From the NCBI GenBank assembly GCA_002373555.1, contig DFKM01000222.1, positions 474 to 13,309 of the forward strand: a stretch of 12,836 bases of DNA, given 5' to 3'. A program made the translations under genes and the position numbers. The notes below the pieces were generated by a model. It saw nothing but the letters and a program-made list of their open reading frames with translations. It searched no databases and had not been told where the DNA came from. This document shows, in pieces, positions 1 through 5,587 of this stretch. Numbering within the stretch: the stretch's first letter is position 1; every line of letters begins with the position of its first letter. Origin of the DNA: Lachnospiraceae bacterium UBA3645 (lineage in GTDB: Bacteria > Bacillota > Clostridia > Lachnospirales > Lachnospiraceae).

Positions 1-734
1 ACTCTTCCGATCCCGCCTCTGCCGGCCTGTTTCAGTCTGGTCACGCCGCGGCGGGGATCGTAGAAGGAGAAGTTCAGCATGCCGATATTCGCATGATCGG
101 CACCGGAACCGGCGGCCGCGACGGCAATGTTCTTCTTGTCATTCTCGTCATCGGCATAAAGCGCGGTCAGTTCCTCGCAGAGCACGTGCGCATCAAAATG
201 CTCGAGCGGCGCTTCTTCGAAGGAAATGGTCCCTTTGGTCGCATCGATCACAACGATGACATCCTTTTCGGATTTTCCCTTGATCTCCAGTGCATCAAAG
301 CCCGCGAACTTCAGATACGGACCGAAGAAACCGCCGACATTCGAATCGATCGGAATATCCGTCAGTGGGGAAATGGTGCAGATCAAGGTCTTGCCGGTGC
401 CGCCGTACTGCGTAATGCCGGCGATCGGTCCGGGCGACATGACGATCTCATTCTCGGGAGAATCCCATCTGGTCTGCGGGTTCACGGCATCCCACAGATA
501 CCGCAGGCAGTAGCCCTTGCCGCCGACGAATTTCTCCTTGACTTCCGCCGGGATATCCGCGATCTCAGCAGACTGCTCTCCGACGTCGATCGTCAGGATC
601 TTATCGGTATAACCGCGCATGATCGGCGTTCTTTCATAATCGAAGGAACGGAGCAGCACATGATGTTTGCGCATTTCCGCAAGCTCTTCTGCGGAAGGCG
701 CCTGGTATCTCGGTACATTACAGATATGGATCAC
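1..734 (-). CDS. aor: Aldehyde:ferredoxin oxidoreductase (tungsten-dependent), N-terminal part; runs off the window
   Basis: Reading leftwards from a GTG at 734-732 the frame stays open to base 1, giving 244 codons, the last complete residue being an Arg followed by a partial codon. The family oxidises aldehydes or related substrates to acids at a tungsto-bispyranopterin and passes electrons to a [4Fe-4S] cluster and ferredoxin. Visible family motifs, in order, are FVGGKGYCLRYL, MSPGPIAGI, GGTGKT, SPLTDIPIDSNVGGFFGP, LKFAGFDALEIKGK and near the edge KQAGRGGIG, the start of the pterin-binding region. The C-terminal part with the Fe-S cysteines is outside the window. The GTG is chosen because AAGGAGG (744-750) sits 9 nt upstream; no in-frame ATG occurs until Met21. 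About 38 residues precede the usual first strand (GYTDKILTIDV), longer than classical archaeal AORs. It lies 17 nt after the ferredoxin gene, so the two form one operon, like two-subunit WorSL-type enzymes. Substrate and metal cannot be read from this sequence. Confidence 0.93.
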   Translation of the reverse strand, partial: MIHICNVPRYQAPSAEELAEMRKHHVLLRSFDYERTPIMRGYTDKILTIDVGEQSAEIADIPAEVKEKFVGGKGYCLRYLWDAVNPQTRWDSPENEIVMSPGPIAGITQYGGTGKTLICTISPLTDIPIDSNVGGFFGPYLKFAGFDALEIKGKSEKDVIVVIDATKGTISFEEAPLEHFDAHVLCEELTALYADDENDKKNIAVAAAGSGADHANIGMLNFSFYDPRRGVTRLKQAGRGGIGR

Positions 735-751
735 AGCTCTTCTCCTCCTTT

Positions 752-1150
752 TCAGTCATCCACCAGGGACAGCGCACCGGTAGGACATACCTTTACGCAG
801 ATGCCGCAGGCGATACATTTGCTCGGTTCGGTCCGCTCGTCGCTCTGTACCATGACCTGTTCCGGACAGAATCCGACACACATCAGACATCCGACACACT
901 CTTTTTTCTTTATCATATAGACGCCTTTTGCGTTCGGCTGGATCACGCAGGTATTGCAGACCTCGGAACATTTTCCGCACTGATTGCAGATATGGATCGT
1001 GGAACGATACTCTCCGGCATCATCCCATCCGTCCTCGACGCGGATGCAGGCAAACGCCGGATCTTCCACTTTGTAATAGGCCTTCGCGCAGGCGAGTTCG
1101 CACTGATGGCATCCGACGCAGAGGGCTTCATTTTTCTCAAGGCGCTTCAT
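752..1150 (-). CDS. Four-cluster [4Fe-4S] ferredoxin-like electron-transfer subunit of the AOR
   Basis: A 132-residue protein with four CxxCxxCxxxC-type clusters: C11-C14-C17-C21, C55-C58-C61-C65 (plus C68), C85-C88-C91-C95 and C112-C115-C118-C122. The last two have the proline after the fourth Cys (FCPE, VCPT) typical of 2[4Fe-4S] ferredoxin folds; the arrangement resembles HycB/DmsB-like polyferredoxin subunits. The ATG at 1150 has AAGGAGGTG five nt upstream, so an upstream in-frame ATG at 1207 is rejected; that one would fall at the predicted transcription start. No signal peptide is seen, so it should be cytoplasmic. The 17-nt gap to the AOR gene and the lack of a promoter between them say it is the small electron-transfer subunit of that enzyme, taking electrons from the tungstopterin subunit to soluble carriers. 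C35 is an extra unpaired cysteine. Confidence 0.9.
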   Translation of the reverse strand: MKRLEKNEALCVGCHQCELACAKAYYKVEDPAFACIRVEDGWDDAGEYRSTIHICNQCGKCSEVCNTCVIQPNAKGVYMIKKKECVGCLMCVGFCPEQVMVQSDERTEPSKCIACGICVKVCPTGALSLVDD

Positions 1151-1215
1151 GGGACACCTCCTTCTTTCGCTGAATTTTCTGCAGGGACAGTCATTCCCCG
1201 CATTCAAACATTTTC

Positions 1216-1244
1216 AGTATAACAAAGCAGAAAACAGCTATCAA
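1216..1244 (-). promoter_or_regulatory. Sigma-A type promoter of the ferredoxin-AOR operon
   Basis: On the minus strand TTGATA (1244-1239) is followed by a 17-nt spacer and TATACT (1221-1216), a close match to the vegetative consensus. Transcription would start near 1209, giving a leader of about 58 nt before the ATG at 1150. It sits in the 270-nt gap after tupC, beyond the tupC terminator, so the enzyme genes can be expressed independently of the transporter. The rest of the gap shows only the dyad at 1260-1284. Confidence 0.75.
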
Positions 1245-1259
1245 ACCGGCAGGCCTATG

Positions 1260-1284
1260 TTCTTATTCCAATTTGTCATAAGAA
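1260..1284. promoter_or_regulatory. Inverted repeat upstream of the AOR operon promoter (operator candidate)
   Basis: TTCTTAT (1260-1266) and ATAAGAA (1278-1284) form a perfect 7-bp dyad with an 11-bp centre, ending about 15 bp upstream of the -35 box. This position suits an activator site. The half-site TTCTTATG is also found on the minus strand at the tupA promoter and just after tupA. No regulator is encoded in the window, so the function is a guess. Confidence 0.35.
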
Positions 1285-1398
1285 GCGGAATTCTGCCGCC
1301 TTCACATCTGCTTCATATTCTGCAGCTGCGCTGCGGAATCCGATCAGAGCCGCACCGTCCGGCAGATCAGACGGAACAGGCACCCTGCAATAGACGAT

Positions 1399-1430
1399 TA
1401 AAAACGGAGCCTGATAGATTTCAGCCTCCG
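1399..1430 (-). terminator. Intrinsic terminator of the tup operon
   Basis: On the minus strand CGGAGGCTGA (1430-1421) pairs with TCAGGCTCCG (1414-1405) across a six-nt loop, nine pairs with one G-G mismatch, followed by TTTTT (1404-1400). The tupC stop codon lies inside the left arm. It separates tup transcription from the ferredoxin-AOR operon. Confidence 0.85.
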
Positions 1431-2077
1431 TAAAATTCCAGAAATTCCTTCAGTTCTTTCGTCCCGGGAGCATCCAGATGTTCCTTACAGGGACCTGTTT
1501 CGACCGGCATGCCGTTTTTCAGAAAAAAGAGCCCGTCTCCGACACGTCTGGCCTGCCGGATACTGTGCGTGATCAGGAGAACCGCGGCCCCGGTCTCCTT
1601 TTTATATTCCAGAATCGCTTTCTCCGCCAGCATGGTCGATTCCATATCCATGGCAGCAGACGGCTCATCCAGGATCAGCAGATCGAACGGCTTCATCAGC
1701 ACTCTGGCGAGCGCCATGCGCGCGGATTCACCGCCGGAGAGCCGGTTTGCCGGTGCCTTTCGGAGTTCTGTCAGATGCAGCTGCGCAAGCAGCCTGTCCT
1801 CCCGCTCCCTGTCATTCGCTGCGATCCGCAGGTTCTTTTCCATGCTCATCCGGAATGCATAGGCCTTCTGCGGCAGACAGCCCACGCGGCACGGCTCCGT
1901 GAGCGGCATCGTGCCGCCGTCCGCAGCAAGCACCCCCGCAAGGATCTTTGCCCAGGTCGACTTGCCGCTGCCGTTCGATCCGAGCACCACATGCACGGTG
2001 TCCGCAGCCAGATCGACCGCCGGCATCTGCAGGACCGTCCTGCCGTCATAAGTTTTGGAAACAGCATTCGTCTTCAT
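1421..2077 (-). CDS. tupC: Tungstate ABC transporter ATP-binding protein TupC
   Basis: A 218-residue ABC ATPase that powers oxyanion import with TupB. Visible motifs are Walker A GSNGSGKST (33-41), Q-loop Gln70, signature LSGGE (113-117), Walker B LLILDE (133-138), D-loop SAAMD (140-144) and the switch His171 in LLITHS. The length fits short TupC/ModC proteins that lack a C-terminal TOBE regulatory domain. The ATG at 2077-2075 overlaps the tupB stop in an ATGA junction, which indicates translational coupling; the reading frame stays open 80 codons upstream inside tupB, but that part does not resemble an ABC protein. Assignment to tungstate rather than molybdate rests on the adjacent TupA-type binding protein and the AOR. 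Confidence 0.9.
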   Translation of the reverse strand: MKTNAVSKTYDGRTVLQMPAVDLAADTVHVVLGSNGSGKSTWAKILAGVLAADGGTMPLTEPCRVGCLPQKAYAFRMSMEKNLRIAANDREREDRLLAQLHLTELRKAPANRLSGGESARMALARVLMKPFDLLILDEPSAAMDMESTMLAEKAILEYKKETGAAVLLITHSIRQARRVGDGLFFLKNGMPVETGPCKEHLDAPGTKELKEFLEFYGG

Positions 2078-2760
2078 TTTGAGATCATCCTCTGGAGCAC
2101 GGTAACAAGAATATTGACGATCAGCGACAGCGCCATCAGGATCAGGCCGAGCGCGACGCCCAGCGTGAAATTCCCGCGGTTCGTATACATCATGATCGCG
2201 GTCGTCATGACATTGGTCTTCCAGGCGATCGCGCCGCCGACCATGGAGATCGCTCCGACCTCGGCGATCGCACGCGCGAAAGCCAGCAGGTACGTCGAAC
2301 AGATGACATACGCACATTCATTCATCAGAAGCCGGAGCGTCGTCATCCGGGACAGCCCGAGTCCTTTTGCCGTCTCCCGCACCGGCCCGGCGATGCCGGA
2401 AACATAGTTCTCCATGTTTCCGATCACGATCGGCGTGATCAGCACCACCTGCGCGAGGATCATCAGCTCGACGGTAAAGAGCAGCTTATAATGCCGGAAC
2501 GGCCCGACGCCGGAAAAGAGCATGTAAAAAAGCAGGCCGCAGACGACCGGCGGCATGCCCATCAGTGTCCGGTTGAGTACAATGAAAACAGATCTGCCGC
2601 GGAACACGGCGGCCCCCAGGATCAGTCCCAGCGGTACGCCGACCGCAAGTGCGATCAGCGAGCTGGAAAGGCTCATCCTGGCTGTGACCAGAAGGATATT
2701 GATCAGTTCTCTGTCTCCGGAAAGGATCAGTTCGATTGCTTTTATCACCGCTGTCCGCAC
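2074..2760 (-). CDS. tupB: Tungstate ABC transporter permease TupB
   Basis: Integral membrane permease of the BPD_transp_1 type. From the GTG at 2760-2758 it has 228 residues, with hydrophobic spans near 30-52, 57-84, 93-115, 148-172 and 199-224. The ATPase-contact EAA loop reads ETAKGLGLSRMTTLRLL (129-145), and GAISMVGGAI is typical of the Tup/Mod permease family. The frame extends to an ATG at 2826 (250 residues), but that ATG lies inside the arm of a perfect hairpin and lacks a Shine-Dalgarno; the GTG has GGGAG about 9 nt upstream and gives the family's usual start just before IELILSGDRELINI. The start is therefore a judgement. It overlaps tupC by 4 nt and is 84 nt from tupA. Confidence 0.88.
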   Translation of the reverse strand: MRTAVIKAIELILSGDRELINILLVTARMSLSSSLIALAVGVPLGLILGAAVFRGRSVFIVLNRTLMGMPPVVCGLLFYMLFSGVGPFRHYKLLFTVELMILAQVVLITPIVIGNMENYVSGIAGPVRETAKGLGLSRMTTLRLLMNECAYVICSTYLLAFARAIAEVGAISMVGGAIAWKTNVMTTAIMMYTNRGNFTLGVALGLILMALSLIVNILVTVLQRMISK

Positions 2761-2782
2761 GTTCCTGCTCCCGTATCTGTCA

Positions 2783-2829
2783 GAATATAGAAAATGTGAT
2801 GCAGAAACACCAGGTCCCTGCATCACATT
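2783..2829 (-). terminator. Terminator-like hairpin between tupA and tupB
   Basis: On the minus strand CTGCATCACATT (2804-2793) is the exact reverse complement of AATGTGATGCAG (2829-2818), a perfect 12-bp stem with a 13-nt loop, followed by TTTTCTATATT. The broken T-run suggests partial termination or 3'-end protection, giving more tupA than tupBC mRNA, a common arrangement for binding-protein genes. Confidence 0.65.
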
Positions 2830-2845
2830 ATTTTAGCATAAGAAT
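2818..2845. repeat. Downstream copy of the tupA promoter-region repeat
   Basis: These 28 bp align with 4028-4049 at every one of 22 shared positions if two 3-nt insertions are allowed (after CTGC and after ACATTAT). The shared core AGCATAAGAAT is at 2835-2845 and 4039-4049. At 4028-4049 it forms the -10 and start region of the tupA promoter; here it covers the tupA stop codon and one arm of the intergenic hairpin. The minus-strand TAAAAT in this copy could act as a weak -10 element for tupBC. Confidence 0.6.
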
Positions 2846-3963
2846 TACTCGATGACACCCTGATTGTTGAAGAATGTCAGATAGGTCGCCTTATCCGTAA
2901 GGATATAAGCGTGCATCTCCTCCGCCATGACAAGGCAGGCGCCCATGCCGGCATTGGCAGATACGTACCAGTCTGTGTAATCCGCGAAGGATTCCGCTTC
3001 TTCGGTGATGCCGAGTTCTTCGGGCCACAGGGAAAGTTCCTTCGTGTGGGTGCCGGAGCCGTCACCGCGGGAAATGAACTGGAACTTGCCGTCCGCAATC
3101 GCCTTGAATGCATCCGCAGCAGTCTCACAGTCCGCGACCTTTGCCGGATCCTCGGAAGGACCGCAGAGCACGAAGTAGTTGTACAGGAAGCTGACTCTCT
3201 CGGCTTCAAATCCTTCGACCGTACGGGCAAATCCCTTTTCCACGAACTCCTCTTCCTTCGCCTTTGCATGGACCAGGATCAGATCCGCGTTTCCGCTTTC
3301 GGCTGCCGCGATCGCCTTGCCGGTACCGGCAGACTGTACTTCGACGGTATAGCCGTATTTCTCTTCGAATACGGGAAGCAGGCTTCCGAGCAGACCGGAA
3401 TCATTCACGGATGTGGTGGTGGACAGACGGATCACTTTCGTCTCCTCTGTTGCTTCCGCTACTTCACCGGTGTATACCGGAACATCCTCCAGGACATAGA
3501 ACAGGCTGTCGCCATACTCTTCCTGTCCGTATGCAGCGGCCAGATCAATGGCTTCCTGTGTCAGCAGCCAGTGGATCAGCGCATCGGCACCTGCCGTATT
3601 GACGGCAACATCTTCTACAGGCGTGCCGTTCTCATCCGCAAAGGGAGCTTCGGGATTGACGGCCAGAAGAGAGTAGGTATTCTTCATGCTGTCATCCGCT
3701 TCCTTCAGGATGGTCAGGTCTACGGCGTTCTCTGCTTCCGCAGCAGCTTCCGTCTCTGCGGCTTCTGTTTCTGCAGCTGCGGTGGTCTCTGCCGCTTCCG
3801 TCTCAGCGGCTTCGGTCTCTGCTGCTGCAGTGGTCTCTGCCGCTTCCGTCACAGCCTCTGTCTCTGCTGCCGCGGTGGTCTCGGCAGGCTGGCTCTGTCC
3901 GCATGCGGTCAGCATGCCGAAAGTCATCAGCGCTGCAAGCAGCAATGCGATCGTTCTTTTCAT
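2845..3963 (-). CDS. tupA: Tungstate-binding lipoprotein TupA, apparently circularly permuted
   Basis: A 372-residue extracytoplasmic oxyanion-binding protein. Residues 1-20 are a lipoprotein signal peptide with lipobox LTAC (Cys21), so the protein is membrane-anchored. Residues 24-80 are an Ala/Glu/Thr linker. Residues 177-363 carry the normal TupA amino-terminal and middle motifs: STTTSVNDSGLL (oxyanion loop), QSAGTGKAIAAAESGNADL, LILVHA, NYFVLCGPSEDP, FISRGDGSGTHTKE and AYILTDKATYL. In known TupA proteins this is followed by a final segment of the type L-x-ILVEGD...N-x-YxVIxVNP...GQ...FG-xx-YG-xx-LF. Here the protein stops eight residues after TYLTF, and that final segment lies before the domain, at residues 82-157 (LTILKEADDSMKNTYSLLAVNPE ... 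YGQEEYGDSLFYV, in two blocks). AGGAGG lies 6 nt upstream of the ATG. First gene of tupABC. Confidence 0.9.
   Translation of the reverse strand: MKRTIALLLAALMTFGMLTACGQSQPAETTAAAETEAVTEAAETTAAAETEAAETEAAETTAAAETEAAETEAAAEAENAVDLTILKEADDSMKNTYSLLAVNPEAPFADENGTPVEDVAVNTAGADALIHWLLTQEAIDLAAAYGQEEYGDSLFYVLEDVPVYTGEVAEATEETKVIRLSTTTSVNDSGLLGSLLPVFEEKYGYTVEVQSAGTGKAIAAAESGNADLILVHAKAKEEEFVEKGFARTVEGFEAERVSFLYNYFVLCGPSEDPAKVADCETAADAFKAIADGKFQFISRGDGSGTHTKELSLWPEELGITEEAESFADYTDWYVSANAGMGACLVMAEEMHAYILTDKATYLTFFNNQGVIE
3739..3882 (-). repeat. Ala/Glu/Thr-rich repeat coding the TupA linker
   Basis: Residues 28-75 of TupA contain three copies of ETTAAAETEA (starting at residues 28, 43 and 59) separated by AAETEA-like spacers, a 15-16 residue period. 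It encodes a flexible acidic tether between the lipid anchor and the binding domain. Such slippage-prone repeats often vary in length between strains. Confidence 0.85.
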
Positions 3964-3972
3964 AATGTACCT

Positions 3973-4023
3973 CCTGTTACAGGTTTTTCAGCGGCGGATC
4001 CTCTTCCGGTCCCGCCGCCTGTT
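3973..4023 (-). promoter_or_regulatory. Structured 5' leader of tupA
   Basis: In the tupA transcript GCGGCGG (4018-4012) can pair with CCGCCGC (3997-3991) across 14 nt. The segment CCTGT (minus strand, 3983-3979) can pair either with ACAGG upstream of the hairpin (4022-4018) or with the ACAGG that begins the Shine-Dalgarno (3977-3973). The two pairings exclude each other and one would mask the ribosome binding site. The helices are short, so regulation is only a possibility. Confidence 0.35.
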
Positions 4024-4033
4024 CCATCTGCAC

Positions 4034-4061
4034 ATTATAGCATAAGAATACCCTTATACAA
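4034..4061 (-). promoter_or_regulatory. tupA: Promoter of the tupABC operon
   Basis: On the minus strand TTGTAT (4061-4056), a 16-nt spacer and a perfect TATAAT (4039-4034). The predicted start is near 4027, about 64 nt before the tupA ATG. It diverges from the moeA1 promoter; the -35 boxes are about 54 bp apart, a space that could hold a shared regulator site. AGCATAA occurs both here (4039-4045) and beside the moeA1 -35 (4107-4113). Confidence 0.75.
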
Positions 4062-4115
4062 CAGATTTATTTCATAACCAATTCTGATCCATATTACGTT
4101 TTGGAAAGCATAATC

Positions 4116-4157
4116 TTACAACTGCCCGTCAGAATATGCTACAATATCGTCGGGCAG
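4116..4157 (+). promoter_or_regulatory. Promoter of the moeA operon with flanking dyad
   Basis: TTACAA (4116-4121), an 18-nt spacer and TACAAT (4140-4145) with an extended -10 TG at 4137-4138. Transcription would begin near 4152. A perfect 7-bp inverted repeat, CTGCCCG (4122-4128) and CGGGCAG (4151-4157), brackets the spacer, -10 and start point, as a repressor operator might. The 3' half is also the first bases of the transcript. Confidence 0.7.
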
Positions 4158-4336
4158 CTGCAGTATTCCTGTCAGAATGACGTTTTTACACCGGAATCCG
4201 TTCTGCCTGCGGTTCTTCGTTATTCCGTTTCGGAATACACTTCCGGCATCGCTGATGCCGGTAAATACGGAATTGTGATATGATGAATTCCATACAGGAA
4301 TACTGAAACAACCTGCTCTTTGGGGAGGATACCCGC
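4152..4336 (+). ncRNA. Structured 5' leader of moeA1 (riboswitch candidate)
   Basis: About 185 nt of untranslated leader. CAGTATTCCTGT (4161-4172) is the exact reverse complement of ACAGGAATACTG (4294-4305), a 12-bp helix closing a 121-nt domain. Inside are hairpins TATTCCG/CGGAATA (4221-4227/4231-4237), CCGGCATC/GATGCCGG (4243-4250/4254-4261) and GGAATT/AATTCC (4269-4274/4286-4291). GGGCAG at the 5' end (4152-4157) can also pair, with one G-U, with CTGCTC (4313-4318) just before the Shine-Dalgarno. CGGAAT occurs three times (4192, 4231, 4268) but ATTCCG only once (4222-4227), so alternative folds compete. No intrinsic terminator is seen, which points to control of translation. Known Moco/Tuco riboswitches precede such genes, but I cannot confirm their conserved core by eye. 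Confidence 0.55.
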
Positions 4337-5557
4337 ATGTTTACCGTCAAGACGCCTGAAGAGGCATTTTCTGTCATAGAAACGGAATTCCATCCGTTCA
4401 TACCGGCAGAGACCGTTCCGGTTTCCGCCTGCTGCGGCCGCATTCTCGCGGAGGATATCATCTCTTCGGAATATGTGCCGGGCTTTACGAGGTCGACGGT
4501 CGACGGCTACGCCGTAAAGGCTTCCGACACCTTCGGCTGTTCGGATTCGATCCCTGCACTGCTGACGCTTTCCGGGGAGATCCTGATGGGTGAGGAAGCT
4601 GCGGCGGCGCTCTCCGCCGGCTGCTGCTTTTCCGTCCCGACCGGCGGCGCAGTACCGGAAGGCGCGGATGCTGTCGTGATGATCGAATATACCGAGGACT
4701 ACGGAGACGGCACGATCGGTGTGGAGAAGCCGGCGTCTCCCGGCCTGAATATCATCTATAAGGGCGATGATCTGGTGCCCGGAAAGACCGTACTGCCGGC
4801 CGGCCGCAGGATCACGGCTTCCGATATCGGCGCGCTCGCTTCCCTCGGGATCACAGGAGTTTCCGTGATAAAACGGCCGCAGATCGGCATCATTTCCACA
4901 GGCGACGAACTGGTCCCCATCGATCAGGTACCCGCTGGCGGGCAGATCCGGGACGTCAATACCCATATGCTCGATGCGCTGTGCCGCGAAATGGGTGCCG
5001 GCACACGGATCTACGGGATCGTCCGGGACGACGCAGTTCTGCTCTCCGGGATCCTGGAGAAAGCCATTTCCGAATGCGACATGGTGCTGATTTCCGGCGG
5101 CAGTTCCGTCGGTGCAAGGGACGCTGCCGCTGCCGTGATCGAAAAGCACGGAAGCATCCTGTTCCACGGGATCGCCATGAAGCCCGGCAAGCCGACCATT
5201 CTCGGCAAAGCCGGGAACCGGCCGGTCTTCGGGCTGCCCGGGCATCCCGTTGCCGCATTCTTCATCACGAAACTGTTCGTACGGCATGCAATCGCCGCGC
5301 TGACCGGCGAAAAATATACAGTCCGCACAGCGCCTGCGGTCCTGACCGAAGCGCTGAGCACGAATCACGGACGCAGCGAGACGCTCGGCGTCCGGCTGTC
5401 CGAACGGGACGGCCGGCTCTTTGCGGAACCGGTCCATACGAAATCCGGCCTGATCTCGGCGCTCGCCGGGACAGACGGCTATATCACGATCCCGCGGGAC
5501 TGCGAAGGACTTCCCGCCGGGGCTGAAGTAAATGTTTCCTTCTATGCTGCCTGCTGA
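4337..5557 (+). CDS. moeA: Molybdopterin molybdenum/tungsten transferase MoeA (first copy)
   Basis: A 406-residue MoeA, the usual length for the family. MoeA inserts molybdate or tungstate into adenylylated molybdopterin, releasing AMP, as the last step of cofactor synthesis in the cytoplasm. Visible motifs: PGFTRSTVDGYAV (48-60), GIISTGDEL (184-192), MoCF-type GGSSVGARD (254-262), HGIAMKPGKPT (277-287) and GLPGHPV (299-305); the C-terminal beta-barrel domain IV ends at SFYAAC. The ATG at 4337 has GGGGAGG (4322-4328) 8 nt upstream and lies after the structured leader. First gene of a five-gene operon; moeA2 follows after 30 nt. With a Tup transporter and AOR next door the metal is likely tungsten, but sequence alone does not separate W from Mo. 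Confidence 0.95.
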   Translation: MFTVKTPEEAFSVIETEFHPFIPAETVPVSACCGRILAEDIISSEYVPGFTRSTVDGYAVKASDTFGCSDSIPALLTLSGEILMGEEAAAALSAGCCFSVPTGGAVPEGADAVVMIEYTEDYGDGTIGVEKPASPGLNIIYKGDDLVPGKTVLPAGRRITASDIGALASLGITGVSVIKRPQIGIISTGDELVPIDQVPAGGQIRDVNTHMLDALCREMGAGTRIYGIVRDDAVLLSGILEKAISECDMVLISGGSSVGARDAAAAVIEKHGSILFHGIAMKPGKPTILGKAGNRPVFGLPGHPVAAFFITKLFVRHAIAALTGEKYTVRTAPAVLTEALSTNHGRSETLGVRLSERDGRLFAEPVHTKSGLISALAGTDGYITIPRDCEGLPAGAEVNVSFYAAC

Positions 5558-5587
5558 TCATCTCTGCAAACTGTAAGGAGGCCCTTC

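Noticed and set aside
4101..4283. 60-codon plus-strand frame before moeA1
   Set aside because: Its ATG lies upstream of the predicted transcription start, it has no ribosome binding site, and it runs through the hairpins of the moeA leader.
4152..4336. Naming the leader a Moco or Tuco riboswitch outright
   Set aside because: Context and size fit, but I could not confirm the conserved core of that class by eye, so it is left as a candidate.
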